NCBI RefSeq assembly: GCF_015679325.1
Contig: NZ_JADPVI010000005.1
Coordinates: 1-62,165 of the forward strand
From: Kaistella gelatinilytica
GTDB lineage: Bacteria; Bacteroidota; Bacteroidia; Flavobacteriales; Weeksellaceae
Reading direction: 5' to 3'
DNA: 62,165 bases
Under the pieces are notes generated by a model. It was not told where the DNA came from. It ran no database searches and worked only from the letters and a program-made list of their open reading frames with translations. Shown here piece after piece: positions 1-9,763 of the stretch (within the stretch, counting starts at the first letter, position 1; every line of letters begins with the position of its first letter). Position numbers and translations under genes: made by a program.

Positions 1-405
1 TTTACCCGGCCAAACTCCTTCATAAGCAGAGGTACCGTAGTCGATTTTCTCTGCACTTACTACGAATGAGATCAACATGTTGTCTGAATCAATAGCATCG
101 AAATCTACTTCGTGCTGGATCACATAACCATTATTCCATTTCAAAGTGATCAATGTTCCTTCTTCGTGAGATTTATTGAATGTAATTTCACCAGTTGTTG
201 GTTTGTATTTCCCATTCAATAAACTTTCCAGTACGTGCGCATCTTCTGTTGCTTCGATCGTAATTTTGATCAATGCATTTGATGGATCAGAAGCTACTCG
301 TCCGGAAACGTCCGTAGATCTTGATACACTGTAATTAAGTTTTAAAACTTTCTGTTCTGCTCCTCCGTTGAATTTCAGAACACCTCTTGAATTGTTTGCT
401 GCCAT
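1..405 (-). CDS. tssD: Hcp tube protein TssD, copy 1 (stop codon outside window)
   Basis: Hcp forms the stacked hexameric tube that the T6SS sheath expels. The reading frame starts at the ATG complementary to 403-405 and is open to the window edge, where only the stop codon is missing. All 135 residues match the second copy at 10885-11292. The base differences I compared are all synonymous. Start residues are MAANNSRGVLKFNGG and the last residues are VWPGK, as in T6SSiii Hcp proteins. The promoter region is also shared with copy 2. Identification is firm. Confidence 0.9.
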   Translation of the reverse strand, partial: MAANNSRGVLKFNGGAEQKVLKLNYSVSRSTDVSGRVASDPSNALIKITIEATEDAHVLESLLNGKYKPTTGEITFNKSHEEGTLITLKWNNGYVIQHEVDFDAIDSDNMLISFVVSAEKIDYGTSAYEGVWPGK

Positions 406-472
406 GATTTCTAAATTTTAAATTATTAAATTATTTTTGAATTATATTATTGTCTTTCTGTTTTTGATAATT

Positions 473-520
473 CAAAGATAGACCCACTTTTCTAAATTCT
501 TTGTAGTAATTCTACTACAA
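473..520 (-). promoter_or_regulatory. hcp copy 1 promoter with palindromic operator
   Basis: On the minus strand TATCTTTG (473-480) matches the Bacteroidota -7 consensus TAnnTTTG. Twenty bases upstream lies the palindrome TTGTAGTAATTCTACTACAA (501-520; 8-base arms around a 4-base centre). It sits where a -33 TTTG box would be, and no such box is seen, which suggests activator dependence. The spacing to the hcp start is the same as for copy 2. Confidence 0.6.
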
Positions 521-922
521 TTTTGAAAGTAATTTTAGAAAGTTGCTTGATTTAGAAACTTTAACCAAACCATTTTGACCAAAAAACAGCAGCTGATACC
601 TCTAGATTGGATATTTCTGCCTTAAGTAAAATTACTACTGTAATAAAATTTGATACTTTACTTCTGAAGAGGAGATCTGCTATATGATCTAAATTTTTAG
701 AAACTTTTACAAAGATTTTTAGTCATGTCTGAAAGGTCGTTTATCACTGCGTTCATAAGAGAGCTTGCTTCACGAAAGAGAATTCCGCCTATTGCTATTC
801 TGCCGCAATCATGATGTTATCCGAAAAAGAAGAGCAAAAAAATCTGTACCATTCTGCCGAATCCATTTTCAATCCAATTTGAAAGTAATATATTAGTAGA
901 AAAATTCTTCGCAATTCTCCTG
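521..922. other. intergenic region without recognised gene
   Basis: About 400 bases lie between the hcp copy 1 promoter and the next gene. I see no open frame with a plausible start, no RNA gene and no clear terminator. Confidence 0.5.
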
Positions 923-1237
923 TTAAATCTTTACCTCATCCAAAGCTTTAATCATTTCAACCGAAATTCCTTCACTGGAAATGCCGTATCCATCAATCAA
1001 CACGCCTTTTAAATTATGTTTTTCGGATGAAATCGCAAATACGATGGCTTCATCTCCCGGATCAGAAACGCCTTCAAAACGGTAATGTTTATCGACAATA
1101 AATTCACCCGGAAGTATTTTTAAATGATCGCCTAAACATTCAAGGTGATCGTGCTTCAAATTAAATTCGATGGTGTATCCTCTTTTCTTCAGTAAATTCG
1201 TCACTTCAGAAAGCGTGGTCATGGTAGTCTTTGGCAT
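923..1237 (-). CDS. small conserved Bacteroidota protein (often labelled phosphoribosylpyrophosphate synthetase)
   Basis: A 104-residue soluble protein. Its pattern of leucine/lysine helix, then HDHLECLGDHLKILPGEF, then HYRFEGVSDPGDEAIVFAISS is common in Flavobacteriia. Such proteins are frequently annotated as phosphoribosylpyrophosphate synthetase, but this one is far too short for that enzyme and shows no PRPP-binding loop. Real function is unknown. It has no signal peptide or membrane segment. Start chosen at the first ATG; MTTLSE five codons later is an alternative. Confidence 0.7.
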   Translation of the reverse strand: MPKTTMTTLSEVTNLLKKRGYTIEFNLKHDHLECLGDHLKILPGEFIVDKHYRFEGVSDPGDEAIVFAISSEKHNLKGVLIDGYGISSEGISVEMIKALDEVKI

Positions 1238-1316
1238 GATAGCTATTTTTTTAGTTAAAAGATTTTACGAACATTAAAGGTACGAGATTATAAAATCAAC
1301 ACCAATAGAAATGGAT

Positions 1317-2993
1317 CTAACTATCGGCCATTAAATCAAAATATTCGTCATCTTCATTTTTTCCACCAAAGCCCGTTCCCAGATTTTTAGGTGATCTTAC
1401 AAATTCAATCCGCTCGATCCATTTTACCATTTTATAGCCCAATTGATTTTCAACACGCAACCTTAAAGGCGCACCATGTTCGAGTGAAAGAGGTTCGTAA
1501 TTCATTTCCCAGGCAAGAATAGAATCTGGTTTCATGCAATTTCCAATTATATGAGTGTCGTAATAAACACCGCCGTACATTCCTTCCCCAAAAGAATAGA
1601 AAGCCACGGTCGTTACTGAAGGATCGGGTTTTACCAATGCGATGATCCTGCTTAATGGTAATCCGCCCCACTCTGCAATTCCAGACCAGCCTTGAATGCA
1701 ATGATGCATGGTAACATTTTGTTCTTTACCCATTTCTTTTAAATCTTCCAGCGACAATTCCACTGGATTTTCTACCAAACCACTGATCTTTAATTTATAA
1801 TCTGCGAAGTTATTTTCAGCCAGATTTTTCCAGTCAGAGGATTCGGGCATTTTTCCATTTAACCAGAAATAAGAAGTGATGTCTTTTTTTTCGTAATCGG
1901 TTTTCGCTTTAAAACGGTTGATGGTATATTTCCAAATTTTGCCATTGGTAGAAGCCTGCAGCTTTTGGAGAGCCCTCTGTTTGTTCCAGGAAAGCCAATG
2001 CGCTAAAATGGCAAAAGCAATCGTCATCAAAATAATAGCAATTCCGATGTAAAGTCCAGTGTAACTTTCGGCGCTGTCAGTTCCCATCACCATGTGATTC
2101 ATGTTTTTCACAAGACCTGTTGCAGCGACCAAACTGACATGAATGACTATAAAAACACAGTAGGATATCATTACTAAAAAGTGAATAGAACGCGCACTCT
2201 GTCTGTTTCCAAATAATTTCGGATACCAGCGAAAACGGTTTTCTATCGCAGGTGACATTGCAATTCCCGTCAACATTCCAAGCGGTGCTAAAATAAAGAT
2301 GACCGCGAAATAAGAGAGTTGCTGTATGGCGTTGTAATGATAAAAACCATCAACATTAACAGGAAAATGAAAAGTAGCATAATGCACAAAAACAGTCCAC
2401 GGATCAGGAAAAATTTGCCAGGAAACCGGAACTAAACGTTTCCATTGATTCGTAAAAAATAAGAAGGAAATAAAAACGGCACCATTCAAAACAAAAAAAG
2501 GAACAGTCAAAAAATGCCAGACTCTTGCAATTCCGACGGTATGTTTATAACCAGGCAAACCCGCGATGGGATTTATATATCTCGCATCCTCTTTTGCGGT
2601 GTAAGGTCTATCGAGTGGTATTTTCACGGGTGTAAAGCGAATCCAGGAAGAATTGGATTTGCAGCTGTTATTCCAGTATAAACGAGGATGATCGTATAAA
2701 ATAGAAAGTCCGCTTCTTATAATCAGTAGGAGAAAAAAGAAATTCACCCAATGGCTCAGTCTGATCCATAAGGGAAAACCAATAGGTTCATCCACCTGTT
2801 GAGATAAAAACGAAATGGCAGGATCTGGTGGTAAACCGAAGAAAAAATACTGAAACCAGGCTGCACCAAATAAAGCAATAAAAAGAATCAGCAGTATCAA
2901 TTTCGTGTACGGCTTCATTCCTAAAAAGGCTTTTCTGTCTTCAGGATCAGGATAATGAACTGCTTTTTCTGCTGCTGTGAAATGCGGAATCAT
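1317..2993 (-). CDS. membrane cytochrome b561-like/sulfite-oxidase-type molybdopterin oxidoreductase fusion
   Basis: A 558-residue protein in two parts. Residues 25-350 hold several transmembrane helices with histidines (RLSHWVNFF, VWHFLTV, SIHFLVM, HVSLVAA), like a di-haem cytochrome b561/formate dehydrogenase gamma subunit. Residues 380-545 are an oxidoreductase molybdopterin-binding domain: the HHCIQGWSG motif carries the likely Mo-liganding Cys (about 432), and the segment ending ENQLGYKMVKWI is typical of the YedY/sulfite oxidase superfamily. It probably moves electrons between the quinone pool and a periplasmic substrate, which cannot be named from sequence. It starts 23 bases after the aldolase gene and is likely co-transcribed with it. 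Confidence 0.85.
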   Translation of the reverse strand: MIPHFTAAEKAVHYPDPEDRKAFLGMKPYTKLILLILFIALFGAAWFQYFFFGLPPDPAISFLSQQVDEPIGFPLWIRLSHWVNFFFLLLIIRSGLSILYDHPRLYWNNSCKSNSSWIRFTPVKIPLDRPYTAKEDARYINPIAGLPGYKHTVGIARVWHFLTVPFFVLNGAVFISFLFFTNQWKRLVPVSWQIFPDPWTVFVHYATFHFPVNVDGFYHYNAIQQLSYFAVIFILAPLGMLTGIAMSPAIENRFRWYPKLFGNRQSARSIHFLVMISYCVFIVIHVSLVAATGLVKNMNHMVMGTDSAESYTGLYIGIAIILMTIAFAILAHWLSWNKQRALQKLQASTNGKIWKYTINRFKAKTDYEKKDITSYFWLNGKMPESSDWKNLAENNFADYKLKISGLVENPVELSLEDLKEMGKEQNVTMHHCIQGWSGIAEWGGLPLSRIIALVKPDPSVTTVAFYSFGEGMYGGVYYDTHIIGNCMKPDSILAWEMNYEPLSLEHGAPLRLRVENQLGYKMVKWIERIEFVRSPKNLGTGFGGKNEDDEYFDLMADS

Positions 2994-3016
2994 GTTCAGG
3001 AATTAATTTTAGGTCA

Positions 3017-4033
3017 CTATTCCATGACGGAATTGTATTCGCCGCGTCTTGCTGCAGCAGCGATTTTTGCACGACTGCTCAATATTTCCTGCGCTTTTTT
3101 TATATTTGATGATTCACCTTTCCAGACATCTAAAGCCGGTTGTTGAATCGCTCTGGCAAAAGAAAAAGCGACGATCCACGGCAAACGATCTTTAAAATTT
3201 TTATTGATGGCATTCAAATGTTCTGCGGCAACTTTTGGTGATTGTCCACCAGATAAAAATGCAATTGCAGGAACTGAAGCGGGAACAGCAGAACGCAGAC
3301 AATTCACGGTTGCTTCGGCGACTTCATCAACACTGTTTTGATTCGGACAGCCTTTGCCGGCAACGATCATATTGGGTTTTAAGATAATGCCTTCCAGATC
3401 AACTTTGAATAAATATAATTTTGAGAAGAGCGCTTTTAACACTTTTTCGGTGACGTCATAAGTTTCCTGAATGGAATGATTTCCGTCCATCAAAACCTCC
3501 GGTTCTACGATCGGGACAATATCTGCTTCCTGACATAAAGCTGCATATCTCGCCAAAGCGTGAACATTCGCATGAATACAGGCATCGGTCAGAATACCTT
3601 CGCCAATCGTAATGACTGCTCGCCATTTTGCAAAACGAGCGCCCATTGTTTTATATTCTGCTAATCTTTCGCGCAAACCATCCAGACCTTCTGTCACCAA
3701 TTCTTTTGGAAACTCAGGTAAAGGTTTGGCGCCCATATCTACTTTTATCCCCGGAATGATGCCTGCTTTCATCAAAGCTTTTACCATCGGTTCACCATCG
3801 TCAGTTTGTTGCCGAATGGTTTCATCAAATAAAATAGCACCACCAATACTTTCATTTAAACCGGGCGTCGTAACAATCAATTGCCGGTATTGACGGTACA
3901 TCTCGATGGTTTGCGGAATTCCGGCAGCTTCAAAACGTTTTTTACACGTTGGTGTACTTTCATCCATTGCAAGAATACCTTTACCATTGGCAAAAATCTC
4001 TGCTATCGTTTGCTTTAATACTTTTGAGTTCAT
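3017..4033 (-). CDS. fda: class I fructose-bisphosphate aldolase
   Basis: A 338-residue cytosolic enzyme that splits fructose 1,6-bisphosphate into two triose phosphates. The N-terminal GKGILAMDESTPTCKKRF, the FDETIRQ segment and the ILKPNMI motif with the Schiff-base lysine mark the class I family; there is no class II metal site. Length and start fit the bacterial enzymes. It is first in a probable two-gene unit with the downstream molybdopterin oxidoreductase. This is housekeeping DNA next to the secretion island. Confidence 0.92.
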   Translation of the reverse strand: MNSKVLKQTIAEIFANGKGILAMDESTPTCKKRFEAAGIPQTIEMYRQYRQLIVTTPGLNESIGGAILFDETIRQQTDDGEPMVKALMKAGIIPGIKVDMGAKPLPEFPKELVTEGLDGLRERLAEYKTMGARFAKWRAVITIGEGILTDACIHANVHALARYAALCQEADIVPIVEPEVLMDGNHSIQETYDVTEKVLKALFSKLYLFKVDLEGIILKPNMIVAGKGCPNQNSVDEVAEATVNCLRSAVPASVPAIAFLSGGQSPKVAAEHLNAINKNFKDRLPWIVAFSFARAIQQPALDVWKGESSNIKKAQEILSSRAKIAAAARRGEYNSVME

Positions 4034-4524
4034 GGCTTTCGTGTTTTAGTTAATTGTATTTTAGAAACTTAATCAATGTTGAGAGAAATGATTTTTTACG
4101 AAATTATGTTGTAGGTTTTCCGACATTTTAGCTCAAACCTTCAAAAGGTGCTTTCACAATGCCTGCATTTATTTTGTTGGAGATCCACCATTCATTTTTT
4201 TGCTATTGAAAATCTAATTGTATCGGTTTTAAAAAGAAAGGTACGATGCTTAAAAAAAGGAAGACGATCGAACCTGAGAATATTATCTGAATGTAAAATT
4301 AAAGTAGAATTTTCTAATTATAGCTGATTTTCATGAAAATTAATAATTAATGTGAAATGTTGGGCTATAACCAAAGTTATGTCATCTCTAAATCAACCGC
4401 ATTTACTTGAATTAATGCAAAACTGGAGCTATTACTTACCGTTTCTATTTTTTTTAACCAAAAGAGCAAAATAATTCTCTCTCTTTAAGGATTATTTTAA
4501 AATGCTTTTTAACGATTTTCCATC
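4034..4524. other. intergenic region without recognised gene
   Basis: About 490 AT-rich bases lie between the SDR terminator and the aldolase start. I see no convincing coding frame or RNA gene. The aldolase promoter should lie at its left edge, but no exact TAnnTTTG was picked out. Confidence 0.45.
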
Positions 4525-4562
4525 AAAAAAAATACCGTCTCAATTTAAATCGAAACGGCATT
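4525..4562 (-). terminator. Rho-independent terminator after the SDR gene
   Basis: On the minus strand, stem GCCGTTTC pairs with GAGACGGT (one G-U pair) and is followed by a run of T (the A tract at 4525-4532 on the plus strand). It lies just past the SDR stop codon and probably ends the efflux/SDR operon. Confidence 0.75.
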
Positions 4563-4582
4563 ACGTATTTTTTGATTTTCAA

Positions 4583-5362
4583 TTACATGTCCAAAGTCTG
4601 TTCACCACCACCATTGATGAATATCACCTGTCCACTTGTCCAGCTGGAAATTGGTGCAGCAAAATACAATACCGCTCCGGCAATATCTTCAGCCTCGCCT
4701 AATCTGTGTATTGGCGTATGTTTAAGCATTGCTTTTTCTAATTCTGGAGTTAAAACGGTACTCAAAGCAGCAGTTCTTGTAGCTCCAGGTCCGATCGCAT
4801 TAATTCTGATATTATCTGGGCCATAATCAAAAGCTAAATTTCTGGTCATGTGATTGATGGCTGCTTTTGAAGAAGCATACGCACTAATTGCCGGACTTTT
4901 ATTAATAGACGCCATTGAAGACATGTTAATAATACTTCCGTAACCCGCTTTTTTCATATGTGGTGCAACCAACTGGCACAATCTCCACATGCTGAAAACA
5001 TTCATATCAAATACTTTTTTGAATTGTGCAACTTCGATATCATACGGACTTTCTTTTCCTGCACCGCCGCCGCCAACATTGTTGACGAGGATTTCAATGC
5101 TGCCAAAATGCTCAACGGTTTTATCAACTAAATTAACCAACGCTTCATCTTCCAATACATTGCAGTCGATGGCGATTGATTTTCCGCCATTATCGTTGAT
5201 TGATTTTGAGGTTTCTTTTGCTGCTTCCAGATTATAATCTGAAACAACCACGTTTGCACCGAAGGCTGCCAACATTTCGCAGCATGCTTTTCCGATTCCA
5301 CCTGCACCACCTGTAACGATGGCTGTTTTTCCTGTTAAGTCAAATAATTTTTTAGTATCCAT
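4583..5362 (-). CDS. short-chain dehydrogenase/reductase (SDR) family
   Basis: A 259-residue classical SDR. It has a TGGAGGIG cofactor loop near the N-terminus, an Asp after the second strand (VVSDYN; this position often favours NAD(H)), NNVG, a Ser-Tyr-Lys triad in NMSSM and SAYASSK, and a C-terminal GQVIFINGG. The substrate cannot be read from sequence; 7-alpha-hydroxysteroid dehydrogenase and glucose dehydrogenase share this layout. It follows the MFS efflux gene at about 170 bases and may be part of that operon. The stop is followed by a terminator. Confidence 0.88.
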   Translation of the reverse strand: MDTKKLFDLTGKTAIVTGGAGGIGKACCEMLAAFGANVVVSDYNLEAAKETSKSINDNGGKSIAIDCNVLEDEALVNLVDKTVEHFGSIEILVNNVGGGGAGKESPYDIEVAQFKKVFDMNVFSMWRLCQLVAPHMKKAGYGSIINMSSMASINKSPAISAYASSKAAINHMTRNLAFDYGPDNIRINAIGPGATRTAALSTVLTPELEKAMLKHTPIHRLGEAEDIAGAVLYFAAPISSWTSGQVIFINGGGEQTLDM

Positions 5363-5442
5363 TTTTTTTATTTTAAAATTTATTTATGATCTATTATCTC
5401 GGAGTCTATTATCTATCCGTCTATCATCTTTTCGTCTACAAG

Positions 5443-5511
5443 TTATTTTTTCTTTTTCAAATAATCCGCGACCGCACCTTTCATTAATTTCGACTTCATT
5501 TCATTTTCCAT
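5443..5511 (-). CDS. possible 22-residue basic peptide
   Basis: A tiny frame (MENEMKSKLMKGAVADYLKKKK) sits in the gap between the MFS gene and the SDR gene on the same strand. It is amphipathic and lysine-rich. No strong ribosome-binding site is visible upstream, so this is only a candidate. Imperfect repeats of TCTATTATC follow it at about 5390-5435. Confidence 0.25.
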   Translation of the reverse strand: MENEMKSKLMKGAVADYLKKKK

Positions 5512-5529
5512 AATTTTTAATTTAATAAT

Positions 5530-7128
5530 TTATATCATCGCTCCTGCAGCATCTTCTATTTGTTTCAATTGCTTATTGCGTAAACGATTGCGAAACCTTT
5601 TGGAATATCTTCTTTTGTCTAACGGTACGATTGGCATTAATTTAAAACGCTTCACGCCGAAATTATAAGATAAAACATACAACAGAATTCCAATACCGGC
5701 AATGCAGACGTAACCCAATAATTTTTTATTCGCAGCTAAAATGGCGTTGAGTTGAATGGATTTTAAATTTCCCATGATTTGATTGGTACTGAAGGAATTT
5801 CCATCCAGATAAACCGCCATATCGCCGACTGCCTGAATTTGAAAATGATACTGCAGATATCCGAAAATGGCCGAAAATAATCCGACTGTGAAAAATGTTC
5901 TCCACGCCAAAACCAAAGCTGCAACAGGAAGCATTTCATCCATACTGATATTATCCAAAGTGTAATACCAAACAGAAATAAAGAGCGCACCCATTCCGAA
6001 ACCTTTCAAAAACATGGGCAAAACCCAGGCGGAAAAGTCAAGTTCCATTGCCATGGAAAAATAGAGAATGATGGTATTCGCCAACATTGCAGCAAATCCC
6101 AGAAAAATAAACATTTTTAAACCACGATCTTTTTTAAACCAGTACGCCATGTAAAATCCGGAAACCACAATCCCGGGAATCATCATTAAATTGAGACTCG
6201 CATTTTGCACCGCGCTGTATTTTAAAATTCCAGAGGTGAAAATACTTTGCATTCCGCCTGTGCTTAAAAACATTCCTAAAAATATGAGCATTAATAAACC
6301 ATGCAGAACGTTGGCTCTTTTGAAAACGCTGAAAGAAAGGTAAGGTCTTGCGGTAGTATATTGTCTGATCACCAATAAAACGAAAGAAATAAAAGAGAAA
6401 ATAGAAACATTAATTATCGCATTAGAATTAAACCAATCGAGCAATTTTCCAAAAGCAAAAACGTACGCTCCGGACATAAAAACCGCCACAAAAAGGACGA
6501 TACTGATCCAGTCGATGTAATACAATCTCATGATGAATCCAAAATATTTATCATGCATGAAAATCCAGGCGAGTAAAGCCATCGCAAGACAAACAACGGC
6601 AGAAATCAGATGGACATATTGCCAGTTGTGATCAGATGCAACAACCGTCAACACATAACCTGCTAACTGAGATAGTCCTATCGAAAAGGGATAAAAAACA
6701 GAATAAAATTTCCCGCGATTTCCATCCGGTGCGATCATCATCATAATCGGGATGATGAATTCGATCATCAAGATCATTTTAGCAAAACCAATAATTAAGG
6801 TATTTGCAACGATGAGATAGGCATTATCTGTGGTTCCGTTGACATAACTTAACAAGGCAATTATTAGAAAAATGATAACCGATTTGTCCCGGATCTTAAA
6901 TCGAAATTTAAACCTCAGCAATAAAGGCATCGCGGCACTCATTCCTATAATTGAAGCATAATTTGCCCAGACAAAATATTCTGAAGAATAACCTGTATCG
7001 CTCACCATGTAAGAAAGCGCGCCGGAATAAATCCCATTGACCGGAATTATTATGGAGATAAAAATAATGATTAAAAGCAATTGTACCAATTTGGGCACCC
7101 AACTGCTAAAAAGTCCCTGATTATACAT
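5530..7128 (-). CDS. MFS efflux transporter, DHA2-like (EmrB type)
   Basis: A 532-residue inner-membrane protein with about 14 hydrophobic helices, the size expected for the DHA2 drug:proton antiporter branch of the major facilitator superfamily. The N-terminus NQGLFSSWVPKLVQLLLIIIF and the basic tail are typical of Bacteroidota members. It lies directly after the HlyD-type periplasmic adaptor and a TolC-type channel, so the three should form a tripartite export pump. Substrate is unknown. Confidence 0.88.
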   Translation of the reverse strand: MYNQGLFSSWVPKLVQLLLIIIFISIIIPVNGIYSGALSYMVSDTGYSSEYFVWANYASIIGMSAAMPLLLRFKFRFKIRDKSVIIFLIIALLSYVNGTTDNAYLIVANTLIIGFAKMILMIEFIIPIMMMIAPDGNRGKFYSVFYPFSIGLSQLAGYVLTVVASDHNWQYVHLISAVVCLAMALLAWIFMHDKYFGFIMRLYYIDWISIVLFVAVFMSGAYVFAFGKLLDWFNSNAIINVSIFSFISFVLLVIRQYTTARPYLSFSVFKRANVLHGLLMLIFLGMFLSTGGMQSIFTSGILKYSAVQNASLNLMMIPGIVVSGFYMAYWFKKDRGLKMFIFLGFAAMLANTIILYFSMAMELDFSAWVLPMFLKGFGMGALFISVWYYTLDNISMDEMLPVAALVLAWRTFFTVGLFSAIFGYLQYHFQIQAVGDMAVYLDGNSFSTNQIMGNLKSIQLNAILAANKKLLGYVCIAGIGILLYVLSYNFGVKRFKLMPIVPLDKRRYSKRFRNRLRNKQLKQIEDAAGAMI

Positions 7129-7185
7129 TTACTGGCTTTTTAAAAATAGAAATGGAGAAATTATTTTTGAATATTTTGCTGGTCA

Positions 7186-8340
7186 TTATGGCTTTTTTTC
7201 TATGGTAATTTCCATATTCATCCCTGCACGAAGCTGATCTAAATCTTCCTTTTTATTATTTTTTGTAAAATCAATTCGTACTGGAATTCTTTGCTGCACT
7301 TTCACGAAATTTCCTGTAGAATTGTCTGTCGCGACATTAGAATATTGCGAACCAGTCGCTGCTGAAATCGCTGAAATAGTTCCTTCAAAAGCTTTCCCAT
7401 TCATCGCGTCTGCTTTCATGGTCATTTTTTTACCGACTTGAATTCCGGGCATTTGGCTTTCTAAAAAGTTCGCAGTTACCCATTTTTGACCATCTAAAAC
7501 GATGGTTGCGATCTGCTGACCGGATTGTAATAATTGTCCATCTGAAATAATTCTTCTTCCCATAAATCCGTCATAAGGTGCGATGATCACGGCATAAGAC
7601 AAATTGATTTTTGCCATATCGAGAGCAGCTTTTGTACGCGCAATATCTGCATCGTTCACATTAATTCTGGTTTTTACTTCTGAAGTAGAAAGATTGGCAG
7701 AATTTTTTTGATTGAGTAAAGTTTGATAAGAAGCTTGCTGCGCATCATATTCGGTCTTGATTTGATCATATTGCTGTTTCGTAACGGCTTCGGCTTTTAA
7801 TAAATTTCGATAACGATTCAAATTCTGTTCTGCATTCCATAATCTTGCTTTTTGTCCGGCAATATTACTTTCCAAAACAGAAACATTACTGGAAACGGTG
7901 TTGATGGAAGAGTAAGTCGCGTTTTTCTGCGCCAAAGAATTTTGGTAAGTTGCCTGCGCCTGTGCAACCTGGGTTTTTAATTCATTATCATCTAAAATCA
8001 CTAAAGTATCGCCTTTTTTCACGGCTTGATGTTCCGTAAATTTAATCTCTTTAATGTAGCCAGAAACTCTGGAATTTATGGGATTGATAAATTCCTGAAC
8101 TTGCGCAGATTCCGTATAATTTTCTTTTCCGATGTGAAAATATTCTTTGATGAGCCAATAAAAACCAAATGCCACTACGAAAAATACGAGTACATTGGCG
8201 AAGATATTTTTTGCCTTATTCTTTTTATTTTCTTTGAGTTTTTCCGCTTTATTCGGATTGGCAATCTTTGTTGGCGCCTCCACTTTTGGTGATTCTACTT
8301 GCACTGAATCTTCTGTATTTATTTGGTCTTTATTTTCCAT
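7186..8340 (-). CDS. HlyD-family periplasmic adaptor (EmrA type)
   Basis: A 384-residue membrane fusion protein. It has a charged cytosolic N-terminus, one membrane helix at about 48-67 (IFANVLVFFVVAFGFYWLI), a lipoyl half-motif (GYIKEIKFTEHQAVKKGDTLVILDD), a long alpha hairpin rich in Gln and Ala, then the second lipoyl half and beta-barrel (IIAPYDGFMGRRIISDGQLLQ). It bridges the MFS pump and the outer-membrane channel. It starts about 20 bases after the TolC gene and ends about 57 bases before the MFS start, consistent with an operon. Confidence 0.9.
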   Translation of the reverse strand: MENKDQINTEDSVQVESPKVEAPTKIANPNKAEKLKENKKNKAKNIFANVLVFFVVAFGFYWLIKEYFHIGKENYTESAQVQEFINPINSRVSGYIKEIKFTEHQAVKKGDTLVILDDNELKTQVAQAQATYQNSLAQKNATYSSINTVSSNVSVLESNIAGQKARLWNAEQNLNRYRNLLKAEAVTKQQYDQIKTEYDAQQASYQTLLNQKNSANLSTSEVKTRINVNDADIARTKAALDMAKINLSYAVIIAPYDGFMGRRIISDGQLLQSGQQIATIVLDGQKWVTANFLESQMPGIQVGKKMTMKADAMNGKAFEGTISAISAATGSQYSNVATDNSTGNFVKVQQRIPVRIDFTKNNKKEDLDQLRAGMNMEITIEKKP

Positions 8341-8361
8341 GATTCTATTTTCTAGATTTTA

Positions 8362-9678
8362 TTAAAGGGTTCCGGTAGATTTTAACAAGGTGTAATGTTG
8401 GTATAGGACATCTATTTCAGCATTTACATAATCCAGTTCGGTCTGAATATTTTGATTTTGAGCATCGGTCATTTCTGCTTGAACTGCAAACTGATTGAGG
8501 TATTTTGCTTCGGTGATTTTATAATTCTCCGCGGCCAGAACTTTTGCCTTTTCCAAAATTTTCAGATTCTCCAATGCGTTTTGTCTCCTGATATAAGCTG
8601 CGTTAACATCCATCGCGATATTTTCTTCTATTAATTTTGAACCCGCTTCTGCCTGTTCTTTTTGAAGAACGCCAACTTGCAATCGTTTCTTGGTTTTAAA
8701 TAAATTATCGATGTCATAACTTACTGAAACTCCCACCTGAAAACCGCCGGAATAAGCATCCAGAATAGGATTTCCGCTGCTCAAAGGTTTATTCACACTC
8801 GTAGAACTGAAGCCTGCAATAGAGGGATATTTATCGGTATTGATGATCTCAATATTTTTCTGAGCAATTTCAATATTCGTTTTGTAAGATTTACTCAAAG
8901 GATTATTTTCTTGGGCGAGTTGTAAATAATATTGCTGATCTTTCAAAGTAGAAGGCGCATCCAGATCGAAAACCTGAACAGGTAATAATTCCGTTGTAGT
9001 ATCGGTTCCCATCAAAATATTGAGATTATAATTGATGATCTTCCTGTTATTTTTAAGAACGACCAAACCCTGTTCGATATTGATGATGGCGAGTTCTCCG
9101 GATATCACTTCGTTTCTGGTGATCATTCCCTGCTGATAAAACTTTTTGATATTGTTCAGTCGTTCTACAGCCAAAGTTTTATTATTCTCGTAAACCAACT
9201 CCTGATTGTTGATCTTGTAGATTTCCAGCAAATTATTTATTGCGTTTAATTTTACATCTTGCTGGTCTTTTAAATAATCAAATTCAGAAATTTTTTCCTG
9301 CAAACCCGCAACTTCAATCGATTTATTGATGAGTCCACCTTTGTAAATTAATTGGCTAGCCTGAACACCGTACGAACTTCCGTAATGGGGCAGTTTAATG
9401 CTTGTAACATCTGAAAAATCTTTTTGAATAATAAATGAATTTCCCAAATAAAACTGACTCGTAGAAGCAGTAATGGTTGGTAATTTTTGAAGTTTTGCAA
9501 CTTCAATATTTTGTTTTGCAATCTGTACTTTCTTTTCAGAAACAGAAAGTTGCGCATTGCGTTTTAAGACAAGACCCATTACCTCATCGACTGTGATTTT
9601 TCGCGTTTCCTGTGAATTAACAAAAATTCCACAAAGAAAAACTGAAATCATTATTAAAACTTTATATAAACTTCTCAT
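8362..9678 (-). CDS. TolC-family outer membrane efflux channel
   Basis: An outer-membrane factor of 438 residues with a signal peptide (MRSLYKVLIMISVFLCGIFVNSQ) and two long alpha-helical repeats typical of TolC. The frame is open further upstream, but the chosen ATG at 9678 has TTAGGAGA directly before it and begins the signal peptide. A longer reading would overlap the AraC gene and prepend a non-secretory sequence. It is first of the three efflux genes. Confidence 0.88.
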   Translation of the reverse strand: MRSLYKVLIMISVFLCGIFVNSQETRKITVDEVMGLVLKRNAQLSVSEKKVQIAKQNIEVAKLQKLPTITASTSQFYLGNSFIIQKDFSDVTSIKLPHYGSSYGVQASQLIYKGGLINKSIEVAGLQEKISEFDYLKDQQDVKLNAINNLLEIYKINNQELVYENNKTLAVERLNNIKKFYQQGMITRNEVISGELAIINIEQGLVVLKNNRKIINYNLNILMGTDTTTELLPVQVFDLDAPSTLKDQQYYLQLAQENNPLSKSYKTNIEIAQKNIEIINTDKYPSIAGFSSTSVNKPLSSGNPILDAYSGGFQVGVSVSYDIDNLFKTKKRLQVGVLQKEQAEAGSKLIEENIAMDVNAAYIRRQNALENLKILEKAKVLAAENYKITEAKYLNQFAVQAEMTDAQNQNIQTELDYVNAEIDVLYQHYTLLKSTGTL

Positions 9679-9763
9679 TCTCCTAATTTTATACAAAGTA
9701 ACGGCGAGATAATTCCCGATGCAATGTATATAAATAGTTAAAAGATGTCTGAAAGTAAGATTT

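Noticed and set aside
923..1237. True phosphoribosylpyrophosphate synthetase
   Set aside because: Despite that common label for relatives, 104 residues without a PRPP-binding loop cannot be this enzyme.
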